Assembly (NCBI GenBank): GCA_019636535.1
Contig: JAHBXK010000005.1
Location: 82,258-146,257 of the forward strand
Length of the DNA: 64,000 bases
DNA from: Phycisphaeraceae bacterium
GTDB lineage: Bacteria > Planctomycetota > Phycisphaerae > Phycisphaerales > UBA1924
Reading direction: 5' to 3'
The stretch's first letter is position 1. Each line of letters begins with the position of its first letter. The notes under the pieces are model-generated. The model saw only the letters and a program-made list of their open reading frames with translations, had not been told where the DNA came from and did not search any database. The position numbers and the translations under genes are program-made. Of this stretch, positions 16,625-24,937 are shown one piece after another.

Positions 16625-17569
16625 ATGAAGCGTGGACCTTTGAGCGTGTGTGTGATCGCCACCGTCGGCGGGCTGGCGGTTGCGATTCCGCCGGACCTAG
16701 AAGACATCCCCGGGTTTGAGGGGAGTCGATCGTCCGAGGGTTCGAGGCCGGCGGGCTCGAGCGGGACCACCACTTCGGGCGGTGTCCGAACGGACTCGGG
16801 CGCGGGCGCTGCGGGTGAGGCGTCGTCCGCGCACGTGGCGGTGCCGTTCCCTCATCCGATCATCAGCGAGGTGCTGTACGCGGTGCCGGCGGGCATGGAG
16901 GGGGACGCGGATCGGAACGGGACGCGCGACGCCGCGGCGGATGAGTTTGTGGAGGTGTTCAACCCGCACGGGCGGGCGATCGACCTGGCGGGGTACGTGC
17001 TGACGGATGGGACGGAGGGTGACAGCCGGTTCCGGTTTGTGTTTCCGTCGGTGCGGCTTGAGCCGGGGGCGGTGGCGGTGGTGTTCAACGGGCACGACGG
17101 CGGCCCGCCGGTGGCGAAAGGGGCGGGCGCGCCGGGCACGGTTGCGCGTCACGAGTTGTTTCACGATGCGTGGGTGATGGCGGCCCGGCCGGATCGTCGG
17201 GGCGTAGCGTTCGCCAATGAGGGCGACCTGGTGCTGCTGACCTCGCCGCAGGGCGTGGCGGTGCATCGCGTGGCGTGGGGATCGATGGCGCGAGCGGACG
17301 CGTCGAGGGCCGCGGCGATGCTGGACGAAGTGGTGCCGCCGGTGCGGGCGGGCAGCGTGCAGCGGCGCGGCGTGGGGAAGGAGGATCGGTGGGCGGAGCA
17401 TCGGACGCTGACGACGCCGACGGCGAGCGCGCTGTTCAGCCCCGGGTGGTATGTGCCGGCCCCAGCGCCGGCGTCGACGACGGGCGCACCGGGCGCAACG
17501 AGCGCGCCGCAGGGGGATGCGGCGGAGCGAGAGGGGGAACGCCGGGCGAACGAGGGATCAACACGATGA
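16625..17569 (+). CDS. Secreted lamin-tail-domain protein
   Basis: 314 residues. An N-terminal hydrophobic segment (residues about 5-20) is a likely signal peptide, followed by a Ser/Gly-rich linker to residue about 70. A lamin tail (LTD) beta-sandwich then spans about 75-205: PIISEVLYAVP, DEFVEVFNPHGRAIDLAGYVLTD and LEPGAVAVVFNGHD are the characteristic strands. The C-terminus is Ala/Pro/Glu-rich and looks disordered. LTDs in bacteria are extracellular and often accompany nucleases or surface proteins; no catalytic domain is attached here. The stop overlaps the ATG of the lipoprotein gene (ATGA), so the two are coupled. Confidence 0.75.
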   Translation: MKRGPLSVCVIATVGGLAVAIPPDLEDIPGFEGSRSSEGSRPAGSSGTTTSGGVRTDSGAGAAGEASSAHVAVPFPHPIISEVLYAVPAGMEGDADRNGTRDAAADEFVEVFNPHGRAIDLAGYVLTDGTEGDSRFRFVFPSVRLEPGAVAVVFNGHDGGPPVAKGAGAPGTVARHELFHDAWVMAARPDRRGVAFANEGDLVLLTSPQGVAVHRVAWGSMARADASRAAAMLDEVVPPVRAGSVQRRGVGKEDRWAEHRTLTTPTASALFSPGWYVPAPAPASTTGAPGATSAPQGDAAEREGERRANEGSTR

Positions 17570-17976
17570 GAGGGATGCGAAGGGCGGAAGGGTTGGTGGT
17601 GTCGGCGATGCTGCTGGCGTTGATCGCTGCAGCGGTCGGCGGGTGCGGAGGGTCGCAGTACCACGTTCGGCTGAGCAACGAGACCGACAGGACGGTGTTT
17701 GCGGGGCTGATGGAAGTTGGGCCGGGCGTGAATCACATGTGGGTGCGCGAGACGCTCGGGCCGGGGGCCAGGGTGGACTTGGAGGCGACGCCGCCGAAGC
17801 GCGAGGGCGGCCCGTCGAGGATGAGCGTGATGGTGGGCGACTCGCCGAATCCGCGCGGTCGCGCGGTGGTGCGGTCGCTGGAGGAGGGAAAGAACCGGTT
17901 CGCGATCAAGTCTTTGGCGCCGGGCGCTTCGGGGGCAGGGATCACGCTGGAGCGCGAGGAGGGCGGGTGGTGGTGA
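17566..17976 (+). CDS. Small lipoprotein, unknown function
   Basis: 136 residues. The signal peptide ends in the lipobox VGGC with Cys27 as lipidation site. A compact beta-rich domain follows, beginning YHVRLSNETDRTVFAG and ending LEREEGGWW. The segment NETDRT just after the lipid anchor is matched by NNTGRT in the lipoprotein encoded at 39538-39969, and both end in an Arg/Glu-Gly-Trp tail, so they may be distant paralogues. Coupled to the lamin-tail gene by ATGA overlap. An internal ATG nine bases in is a possible alternative start. Envelope role inferred only from the lipobox. Confidence 0.75.
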   Translation: MRGMRRAEGLVVSAMLLALIAAAVGGCGGSQYHVRLSNETDRTVFAGLMEVGPGVNHMWVRETLGPGARVDLEATPPKREGGPSRMSVMVGDSPNPRGRAVVRSLEEGKNRFAIKSLAPGASGAGITLEREEGGWW

Positions 17977-17983
17977 GGGGAGA

Positions 17984-18015
17984 AGGCACGCAGGGACGGA
18001 GGCACGAAGGCACGG
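17984..18015 (+). repeat. Four tandem 8-bp units AGGCACGN
   Basis: Four consecutive copies of AGGNACGN just after the lipoprotein stop codon: three begin AGGCACG and one AGGGACG. Similar short G-rich purine repeats are scattered after genes in many high-GC genomes. Function unknown. Confidence 0.45.
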
Positions 18016-18138
18016 AGGGGGAGAAACAGCGCGGGCGACGCGGGTGGTTTGCGCGTTAAGTGGAAGAGGCGCGGCCGGGCGGTGTCCGGAGTGTGGGACC
18101 GCGCGCGGAAGCGTGAATCGGCCGACCTGACCCGCCGA

Positions 18139-18144
18139 TACGAT
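18139..18144 (+). promoter_or_regulatory. Candidate -10 box (TACGAT) for cysS
   Basis: TACGAT ends 8 bases before the cysS ATG, which has no Shine-Dalgarno sequence. Confidence 0.4.
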
Positions 18145-18152
18145 CGGTCCCC

Positions 18153-20000
18153 ATGGCTCAGCACAGTTCCTCATCCGGTTCGGGTTCGCCAGGTGTTTCG
18201 GTGTTTCGGTTGTACGACACACTGACGCACAGCCTGCTGCCGGTGCGCCCGGCGGACCCTGCGCGGATCACGTTCTATTCGTGCGGGCCAACGGTGTACG
18301 ACGATGCGCACATCGGGAACTTCCGGTCGTTTCTGGCGGCGGACGTGCTGCGCCGGTGGCTGGAGAGTTCGATGTGTGTTGTCGAGGGAGGTGACGGCCA
18401 GCCGCACAGCGGGCCGAGGTCGGTTCGGCACGTGATGAACATCACGGACGTCGGGCACATGACGGATGATGTGGGCGGGGATGGTGAGGATCGGATGGAG
18501 GTGGCGGGCAGGCGGATCGCCGAGGCGAAGAAGGCGGGGAAACTGCCGGCGGAGGTGACGATCGATCCGAGGGATCCGTACGCGATCGCGGCGTTCTACG
18601 CGGGTCGGTTCAAGGAGGACGCGGTCCGGCTGGGGCTGAAGGTCGCGATCGAGGCGGAGAATGATGCGAGGTTGATGCCGCGGGCGTCGGAGAATATTGA
18701 CGGCATGCGGCGGGTGATCGAGCGGCTGGTGGAACTGGGGCACGCGTACGTGGCGGGGCCTGTTGGGGCGCGCGCGGTCTACTTCGACGTGCGAACGTTC
18801 CCGGAGTATGGAAGGCTGAGCGGGAACACGCTTGAGTCGCTGCGCGAGGGGGCGGGCGAGCGCGTGAGCGCGGGGAACCAGGAGCAGAAGCGGCACCCGG
18901 CGGACTTTTTGCTTTGGAAGGAGGACGAGTCGCACCTCATGAAGTGGGACTCGCCGGATGTGCGCGCGGCGGATGGGAGCGCGCTCGGGAAGGGGTATCC
19001 GGGTTGGCACATCGAGTGCACGGTGATGGCCGCGCGCGGGCTGCTGGGCGACGCGGCTTTCGAGGGGCTGCTGAAGCGCGGGATCGATGAGCCTTCGGTG
19101 ATCGACTTTCACTCGGGTGGTGAGGACAACATCTTCCCGCACCACGAGTGCGAGATTGCGCAGAGTGTGTGCGCTTTCTGCTCGGAGAATGTGGTCGGGG
19201 CGAAGGGATCGCCGCGGCCCGAGCCGGGGACGCAGGGCGGGGCGAGCGGTGGCACTGGGCAGGGCGGGTTTGCCCGGCACTGGTTTCACGCGCGGTTCTT
19301 GTTTGTGGAGGGGGAGAAGATGTCCAAGAGCAAGGGGAACTTTTTCAACGCGCGGGACTTGTTCGCGGGCGGGCCGGGAAGAGCGCCGTTTGAGCCGGCG
19401 GCGGTGCGGCTGGAGTTGATCCGGACGCATTATCGATCGAACGCGAACTTCACGATCCAGGGGATGACGGACGCCGCACGGATGGTGGAGCGGTGGCGGC
19501 GCGTGGTGGAGGGAGGTGGTGCGAGTAGCGGCGGTGGGAGCGGAGGCGGAAGCGGGTCGAGCGGAGCCGGGGCGGGCGCCGGCGCGGACGCGGGCGCGGG
19601 CGAAGTGATGCGCGCGGAGGCGCGGCGGGCATTTGCGGAGGCGATGAGCGACGATCTGAACATCGCCGGGGCGATCGGGGTGGTGAACTCGTTCGTGTCG
19701 GCGTGCGGTGGAGGGGCGGAAGGGAACGCGGAGGCCGCGGCGAACGCAGCGCTGATGCGCGAGTTCGACGCGGTGCTGGGCGTGCTGTCGCTGGAGAAGC
19801 CCAAGGAGTCAACGACGTCGATCGGCGTGTTCATCGGCTGCGAGCCGGACCCGGCGGTGTTGGCGAAGTTGGAGGAGCGCGCTGCGGCGAAGAAGGCCAA
19901 GGACTTTGCGCGGTCGGACGCGATCCGCGATGAGTTTGCGGCGATGGGGTACGCGATCAAGGACGTGGCGGGGGGGAAGGTGGAGGTGAGGCGGGGGTGA
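18153..20000 (+). CDS. cysS: Cysteinyl-tRNA synthetase
   Basis: Class I synthetase charging tRNA-Cys, 615 residues against about 460 in E. coli. Zinc-ligand Cys44 lies in FYSCGPTVYD, HIGN at 53-56 is the HIGH motif, GWHIECTVMA and FPHHECEIAQS carry the other zinc ligands, and KMSKS is at 389-393. The extra length comes from a Ser/Gly N-terminus, a linker before the KMSKS region, and a low-complexity Gly/Ser/Ala stretch of about 30 residues (about 453-484) between the catalytic core and the helical domain. The insertion lies where a surface loop is expected, so activity should be kept. Start fixed by the TACGAT box and the absence of better upstream codons. Confidence 0.96.
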   Translation: MAQHSSSSGSGSPGVSVFRLYDTLTHSLLPVRPADPARITFYSCGPTVYDDAHIGNFRSFLAADVLRRWLESSMCVVEGGDGQPHSGPRSVRHVMNITDVGHMTDDVGGDGEDRMEVAGRRIAEAKKAGKLPAEVTIDPRDPYAIAAFYAGRFKEDAVRLGLKVAIEAENDARLMPRASENIDGMRRVIERLVELGHAYVAGPVGARAVYFDVRTFPEYGRLSGNTLESLREGAGERVSAGNQEQKRHPADFLLWKEDESHLMKWDSPDVRAADGSALGKGYPGWHIECTVMAARGLLGDAAFEGLLKRGIDEPSVIDFHSGGEDNIFPHHECEIAQSVCAFCSENVVGAKGSPRPEPGTQGGASGGTGQGGFARHWFHARFLFVEGEKMSKSKGNFFNARDLFAGGPGRAPFEPAAVRLELIRTHYRSNANFTIQGMTDAARMVERWRRVVEGGGASSGGGSGGGSGSSGAGAGAGADAGAGEVMRAEARRAFAEAMSDDLNIAGAIGVVNSFVSACGGGAEGNAEAAANAALMREFDAVLGVLSLEKPKESTTSIGVFIGCEPDPAVLAKLEERAAAKKAKDFARSDAIRDEFAAMGYAIKDVAGGKVEVRRG

Positions 20001-20085
20001 GCATGGGCCGAATGTCCGAAGAATGAGGGAAGAGCGCGGAGGTCGCGAAGGTTGGGGAGGAACGCGGAGGGGAGGCGGAGGATGA

Positions 20086-20667
20086 ATGCACGAGCGCGTG
20101 GGTGCACGTGGACCGAAGCCGATTCGATTTCGTCCTGCCGCGCGTAGCGACATGCCCCGCGTGCTGGAGAACCTGCGTGAGTTGGCGGTGGTTGAGCAGC
20201 GCCCCGAGGGGCGAGACGCCGTGTGTGCGACGGAAGAGCAGCTCTGGGCGATGCTCGCCGGACCGCAGCGCATGGCCGAGTGCGTGATGATCGAGTTGGT
20301 GGGGGCGGGGAGCGGAGCGAATGAAGGCACAGCGGCGGCGAGTTGCGGCGCCGACGAGCGCGCATCGATCGTCGGGCACGCGTGGCTCGGGTTCGTCGGC
20401 GGGACGTTCGGCGGCAAGCCGTGGCTGTATGTTGAGGATCTCTATCTCGATGCGGCGCATCGCGGCGGCGGGTTGGGCCGGCGGGTGATGGCGATGCTCG
20501 CACGGCTGGCGATCGATCGCGGGTGTGCGGGGCTGGTGTGGTCGGTGGTGACGGCCAACGCGGGGGCGATCCGCTTCTACGAGCGGCTGGGCGCCGAGTT
20601 GACGACCGACAGCGTGGAGTACTCGCTGAGCGGGGAGGCGCTGGAGCGGCTGGCGGAGCGAGCGTGA
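20086..20667 (+). CDS. GNAT family N-acetyltransferase
   Basis: 193 residues. The fold begins at about residue 13 (IRFRPAARSDMPRVLENL) and the acetyl-CoA loop is AAHRGGGLGRRVMAML near residue 145. The terminal NAGAIRFYERLGAE motif is typical of small-molecule or diamine-type acetyltransferases, but the substrate is unknown. An insertion rich in Gly, Ala and Ser interrupts the sheet around residue 75-90. A GGAGG-type ribosome-binding site stands 10 bases before the ATG. It is not closely similar to the GNAT at 121-639. It faces the HEAT-repeat gene tail to tail. Confidence 0.85.
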   Translation: MHERVGARGPKPIRFRPAARSDMPRVLENLRELAVVEQRPEGRDAVCATEEQLWAMLAGPQRMAECVMIELVGAGSGANEGTAAASCGADERASIVGHAWLGFVGGTFGGKPWLYVEDLYLDAAHRGGGLGRRVMAMLARLAIDRGCAGLVWSVVTANAGAIRFYERLGAELTTDSVEYSLSGEALERLAERA

Positions 20668-20715
20668 GGCGGACGGAGAGTCTGGCGACGCACGCGACGC
20701 GCGCGGCGCGCGGGA

Positions 20716-22023
20716 TCAGTCCGGGTCGGGCCAATCGGTGATGCTGGGCAGGTCGAGGCCTTGGCGTGCCCGATCGATCGTGATCTCGCGCAGGTCGTCG
20801 AAGTTGCGGGTGAGGCGTCTGAGCGATGCGCGGTCGGACGCGGCCTTGGCGGGGTCGTCGAGCAGCAGGAGCAGGTATGCCGCCGCGCTCGCGGCCTGCG
20901 GGTCGCCAGACGTGAGCAGCGGTTCGAGGAAGGGCCGGGCGGACTCGCCCAGCCCGAGCAGCGCCCGTGCGGCGACGCGCGCATCGCCCGAGATGGTGTT
21001 GGTGCGCAGGTGCGGGGTGAGCGTGGGCGCGGAGAGTGGCGCGGCGTCGGTCATTTCGAGATAGCCCGCCGCGACGGCGCAGAGGAAGCGCGTCTGCCGA
21101 TCGGCGGAGGTCAGGCCGCGCTCGACGTAGGGGACGCTCGGTTCGCCCGCCTCAACGAGGAAGATGACGCCGCTGAAGGCGTTGGAGACGTACGTAGAGC
21201 GCGTGGGCGGGCCGGGGTCGAACGGGAGCGGGTCGTCGGCCAGGCCTTCGAGCGTGACGCTGAAGAGGGAGGCGGGCGCTTCGTACGGGGGCAGCGGCTG
21301 CTTCAACAGCCAGGGGCGTTCTCGGCGCGTTTCGTGCCAGTAGAGGCGGAGCAGGTCCGCCGCGATCTGGCGCTGCTGGCGGTCAGCGCTGATGAGTGCG
21401 CGTTCGAGGGCGGGCGGGGCGAGCGCGAGGTCGTCGATGATGCGGCCGATGGCCCAGACCGCGTTGTGTCTGGACGTATCGGAGCGGAGGTCGGTGATCG
21501 CGGCGTCGATGAGTGAAAGGCGCTGTCGCTCGGAGAGTTCGCCCTGGCGGTGTCGCTTCAACAACTGCGTGCGCGTGCCGCGCGGCGACCAACCGCCCAA
21601 GCCGCGCTCGAGAACGAGCAGGACGTCGGTCGGGGCGGCCTTGGCCCATCCCATGTTGACGTAGAGTCGCTCGACGAAGGCGAACGGGAGAGAGAGGGCG
21701 ACCAGCAGCGGACCGATCAGGCTCCAGCGCCAGGCGGATCGCTTGCGCACCAGCTGACTCGGCGCGTTGATCGTTCGGCCGCACTCCGGGCACGTGACGG
21801 ACGAGGGCGTGGGAGCGCCCACGCCCGGCAGCCCGGAGAGGTCGTAGTTGCACGTGGTGCGGCGGAGCAGGCGAGTCGGCGAGAAGCGGCGCGGGCCACG
21901 GACGAGCGGTCCGGGGCAGAACACGCGCGGCCTTGGAGTGAGGCGAGCGACGAGCGCGAGGAGGGAGAGCAGCGCGCCGACGGCCAGGCCGGTCAGGCCG
22001 AGGATTTCGATGGTGCGGACCAC
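20716..22023 (-). CDS. Membrane protein with zinc ribbon and HEAT-like repeats
   Basis: 435 residues. An N-terminal membrane helix (about 8-28) is followed by a planctomycete-style zinc ribbon: CNYDLSGLP (Cys58) and CPECG (Cys78, Cys81). The usual fourth Cys of the first knuckle is absent, though Cys36 is nearby. A second helix (about 99-118) follows, then about 300 residues of alpha-helical pairs with HEAT-like spacing, for example SDTSRHNAVWAIGRI and SGDPQAASAAAYLLLLLD. Such repeats usually scaffold protein contacts at the membrane. The start is GTG 22023 without a clear ribosome-binding site. Function unknown. Confidence 0.75.
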   Translation of the reverse strand: MVRTIEILGLTGLAVGALLSLLALVARLTPRPRVFCPGPLVRGPRRFSPTRLLRRTTCNYDLSGLPGVGAPTPSSVTCPECGRTINAPSQLVRKRSAWRWSLIGPLLVALSLPFAFVERLYVNMGWAKAAPTDVLLVLERGLGGWSPRGTRTQLLKRHRQGELSERQRLSLIDAAITDLRSDTSRHNAVWAIGRIIDDLALAPPALERALISADRQQRQIAADLLRLYWHETRRERPWLLKQPLPPYEAPASLFSVTLEGLADDPLPFDPGPPTRSTYVSNAFSGVIFLVEAGEPSVPYVERGLTSADRQTRFLCAVAAGYLEMTDAAPLSAPTLTPHLRTNTISGDARVAARALLGLGESARPFLEPLLTSGDPQAASAAAYLLLLLDDPAKAASDRASLRRLTRNFDDLREITIDRARQGLDLPSITDWPDPD

Positions 22024-22069
22024 GCGGCCAATTGAAGCCGGGCGCCGGATGTCGAGCGTTGCATCGGGT

Positions 22070-22447
22070 TCAGGCCCACGTTCGCGGGCGCGGCGGGTGG
22101 CCGATGGTGTAGTAGGCGGTGCTGTTCTGCGCGCGTCGGGTGAATCTCGGCAGCGCCATCGGCAGTTGCGAGAGGGACAGCGGGTCGGGATCGCTCGCGA
22201 GCGACGGCGCTGTCGCGGGTGCCGGGCCGACCGCGATCAGGAACGGTCCGGGTCTGTCCGCCTCGGCGTCCTCGCCGTCGGCGGGGAGGCCCGCGCGCTC
22301 AAGGTCGGAGAGGTGCTCGGCGGGCGGGCCGATGGGGGCGGTGGTCGTCGGCGGCGAGGAGAGGGCGGTGGTTGCGGCGGAGGCAACGGTTGCGGCGGCG
22401 AGCGTGCGCACGGCGGTGGAGGCGGGGTTGGAAGCGATGACGGACAT
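22070..22447 (-). CDS. Small hypothetical protein
   Basis: 125 residues, Ala/Thr/Pro-rich at the N-terminus with a possible weak signal-like stretch (residues about 15-30), and a distinctive C-terminus RRAQNSTAYYTIGHPPRPRTW. It lies 46 bases upstream of the HEAT-repeat gene on the same strand. No ribosome-binding site stands before the ATG. The overlapping frames on the other strand look worse in composition. I do not recognise it; a non-coding region is the alternative. Confidence 0.45.
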   Translation of the reverse strand: MSVIASNPASTAVRTLAAATVASAATTALSSPPTTTAPIGPPAEHLSDLERAGLPADGEDAEADRPGPFLIAVGPAPATAPSLASDPDPLSLSQLPMALPRFTRRAQNSTAYYTIGHPPRPRTWA

Positions 22448-23153
22448 GGTCAGGCTCGTGGTGTGTGGTGATCAGGTCAATGGCTGATGAATGAAGAAGC
22501 GGGAGACGGGGGTGCGAGTGGACGGGCGTGGAACGCAAGCCGCCGCCCGTGTGCGTGTTCGGCTGGGCGGCGGTGGGTGGGGAAGTTGATCGGCTTAGGT
22601 TTCTCCGGACGGTGCGGCGTGGATTACGCCGCAGCCGCTTCGTGGATTCCGATCCCGTCCTCACCGTGGCCGCGTCGGCCGTGGGGCCGATGGCGATGGG
22701 CGCAACAACAACCGGCGCGGGCGCAACGCACGCGGGGCGTTGGGCGAAGAGCGGGATGGCGTGACGTGCGCGTGAGCATGAGGGAACCCAGAGATTACAC
22801 GACGCATTCGGGTGGTCAAGAGTTCGAACCGGGTTTGAGCGTGTTTGCGGACCCGGGGCTTGGTGACGCGGCGAGAGCGAGTTTGGAAATCGGGGGCGGG
22901 GGCGCAAGTGGCGGTGGGCGAAGGGGTTGGCCGGGGCGCTCGTGCGGGTTGGGGCAATGAACGGGCGGCACGCCCGATAGCCGGAACGGAATGTGAAGAT
23001 CTGACCGAATCGGCCGGGGCGACGGGTCGATAGGGGTCGATGCGGCGCAGCGCGACGCGGCGAATTGCGCGTGTGTGCGCCGGGAGTGGTGACGGAGCGA
23101 TCGGGTTCGCGGGAATGGACCGCGGGTGCCTCGACGAGCAGGGAGGAGCGATC
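22448..23153. other. 706-bp region without a convincing gene
   Basis: Lies between the divergent hypothetical gene and the first PilZ gene. Several frames are open but have shadow-like composition. It holds a perfect 8-bp hairpin (TGCGGCGT 22613-22620 with ACGCCGCA 22626-22633). The only other firm signal is the ribosome-binding site of the next gene at its right edge. Confidence 0.45.
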
Positions 23154-23657
23154 ATGGCGAGTTTCGATTCGAAGTTCGGCCCCGCCGCAGCGCGCGTTCG
23201 GCATCGCGCGGACCCGCTGGGCGCTTCCGGCGCTGGCGATCGGAACGACGGTCGGCGCGCGGGCCGGCTGCGCTGCGCGATGATGGGGGCGAGCCTGGGC
23301 ACGACGCACGGCGAGTTGCTGGACGCGTCGGCGACGGGCGCGCGCGTGCTGGTTCGCCGCAACCCGGAGTTGAGCGCCGGCGCCGAGTTCACGATGGAGA
23401 TCGACCCCGGCGCGGGCATGGGCGGGACGATCCGCATCGCGTGCCGCGTGGTGTGGGTGCGGCTGAACGCGGACAAGAAGTTTGAATTGGGCGTGGAGTT
23501 TGTGAACATGCCCGAGCCGGTGCGCAAGCGGCTGCTCGAGGCGGTGCTGAACCCGACGAGGACCGAGAGCCTTCGCCGCGGGTGGAGCGTTGTGGGCGGG
23601 CTCGGGGTTGATGACGGCGAGGAGGATGCTGTCGACGGGGCGGGCGGCGGAGTTTGA
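23154..23657 (+). CDS. PilZ domain protein
   Basis: 167 residues. The PilZ barrel spans about 40-125: an Arg-rich entry (RRAGRLRC), the DASATGARV strand corresponding to the (D/N)xSxxG part of the c-di-GMP site, and VVWVRLNADKKFELGVEFVNM as the closing strands. The canonical RxxxR is only approximate, so binding of cyclic di-GMP is likely but not assured. GGAGGAG (23142-23148) fixes the ATG at 23154. A second PilZ gene starts 53 bases downstream on the same strand, so the pair is probably one operon. No other motility or GGDEF/EAL genes are nearby. Confidence 0.82.
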   Translation: MASFDSKFGPAAARVRHRADPLGASGAGDRNDGRRAGRLRCAMMGASLGTTHGELLDASATGARVLVRRNPELSAGAEFTMEIDPGAGMGGTIRIACRVVWVRLNADKKFELGVEFVNMPEPVRKRLLEAVLNPTRTESLRRGWSVVGGLGVDDGEEDAVDGAGGGV

Positions 23658-23710
23658 GGGAAGTGGCTTGGCGCAACGCGCGGCCGCGCTGCTCGGAGGA
23701 CGTGAACGGG

Positions 23711-24133
23711 ATGTTCGGCTACGGACGAATTCGGCCCGTGATTGAAGCGCCCGGCGCGGATGCGGCGGGCGCGGATGGATCGCCCGTCTCGGCGTCGAAC
23801 CGGCGGGTGAAGAACCGGATCAACTGCGTGCTGCTGGAGTGCGAGTTCGGCGAGGTTGTGAACCTTTCGATGACGGGCATGCGCGTGCGGTGTCATCGCA
23901 AGGTGGTCCCGCCGCCGAAGTCGATCGGGCCGATGCGGCTGACGCTGCGGCTTGATGGGCGGGCGCTGGAGGTGAACGGGCGGATCGCGTGGACAAAGCG
24001 AGGCGGACCCGCGGGGCTCGGTCGGTGGGAGATCGGCGTGGAGTTTCTCGATGCGGACGAGGGGCTCCGGCGCGAGTTGTCGCGATTGGCGCGCGAATCG
24101 TCGGACTGCGAGATCGTCCGGCCGCGCGGCTGA
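23711..24133 (+). CDS. PilZ domain protein, second copy
   Basis: 140 residues, PilZ fold from about residue 25: NRRVKNRINCVLLE entry, NLSMTGMRVRC for the (D/N)xSxxG strand, and GRWEIGVEFLDADE at the end. The Arg-Arg-x-x-x-Arg run (RRVKNR) fits the RxxxR half of the c-di-GMP site better than the first copy does. ATG 23711 was chosen because GGAGGA lies 10 bases upstream; an in-frame TTG at 23654 that overlaps the previous stop is the alternative. Role in exopolysaccharide or motility control is inferred from the family. Confidence 0.82.
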   Translation: MFGYGRIRPVIEAPGADAAGADGSPVSASNRRVKNRINCVLLECEFGEVVNLSMTGMRVRCHRKVVPPPKSIGPMRLTLRLDGRALEVNGRIAWTKRGGPAGLGRWEIGVEFLDADEGLRRELSRLARESSDCEIVRPRG

Positions 24134-24149
24134 GCCTCAAGTAAATCGT

Positions 24150-24860
24150 TCAGCGTGTTGTGCGCAGCGCATCGAGGCGCTGGGCCAGGTCTTCGGCCCA
24201 GAACCGGACAACCGCCCGGCCGAGATCTGTCTCGGATTGATCGGGGCGATCAGCGCTCAGGCGTGCGGGGGCCGAGGCGTCGGCGAATGTTGCCAGTGCC
24301 CGGCCGGAATCGGACAGTTCAACGACGCACGATGCGTTGGCGAAGTTGGGGGCCGTGCCGCCGCTGACGCGCACGCGCAGGAGGAGCACGCCGGCGCGTG
24401 CGGCGGTGTCGCTGTCGGCGCTCGTCGGGGCGGGCGCAAGCGACTCGGAGATCGTCTCGTCGAGCGTCTGCGCGAGCAGATCGGTCCAGTAGCGATCGGT
24501 TCCGGCACCGGTTGCGGTCTCGACGACGTACTGCGTTGATGCGCGCAGGCGGTCGGCGTCGAGCACGCGGAACTCGGGAGCGCCTGCCGGGCCGGGCACG
24601 GGCGCTGCCGAACGAGTCTCGCCCCCGCTCTCGGGCGGCATCGGTCCGGGCGATGGCTGCGCCACCGGGGTGAGCGTGACGGCGGATGACTTGGCGTCGG
24701 GTCGGCCCTCATCGGCGGCGGTGGCGGCGGCGGCGGTCGATGAGAGCGGCTTGACCGAGTTGCCCGTATCGGCGCACGCCGAGAGCGCGAGCATCGCCCC
24801 GGCCAGAGCAAGGAGCGCCGCGGGGGAAGTCGATCGGCCGATGATCGTGTGTGTGAGCAT
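24150..24860 (-). CDS. Lipoprotein of unknown function
   Basis: 236 residues with a signal peptide ending in the lipobox LSAC (Cys29). A Thr/Ala/Pro-rich linker of about 70 residues leads to a folded domain from about residue 95 (FRVLDADRLRASTQYVVE) with alternating helices and strands (GVLLLRVRVSGGTA, RAVVRFWAEDLAQRLDAL). Predicted envelope lipoprotein; no recognisable family. Tail to tail with the second PilZ gene (16 bases apart) and downstream of the amidohydrolase gene. The start ATG at 24860 is the first Met giving a proper signal peptide. Confidence 0.75.
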   Translation of the reverse strand: MLTHTIIGRSTSPAALLALAGAMLALSACADTGNSVKPLSSTAAAATAADEGRPDAKSSAVTLTPVAQPSPGPMPPESGGETRSAAPVPGPAGAPEFRVLDADRLRASTQYVVETATGAGTDRYWTDLLAQTLDETISESLAPAPTSADSDTAARAGVLLLRVRVSGGTAPNFANASCVVELSDSGRALATFADASAPARLSADRPDQSETDLGRAVVRFWAEDLAQRLDALRTTR

Positions 24861-24937
24861 GTAGGACAAGATCGGACAGGCACGCCGGGGCGGTGCAACT
24901 TGTTGGGGCGATGGTGCTTCGGGCCGGCCCCGGGGCG

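Noticed and set aside
22487..22960. Plus-strand frames between 22.5 and 23.0 kb
   Set aside because: No ribosome-binding site, poor composition and no recognisable domain.
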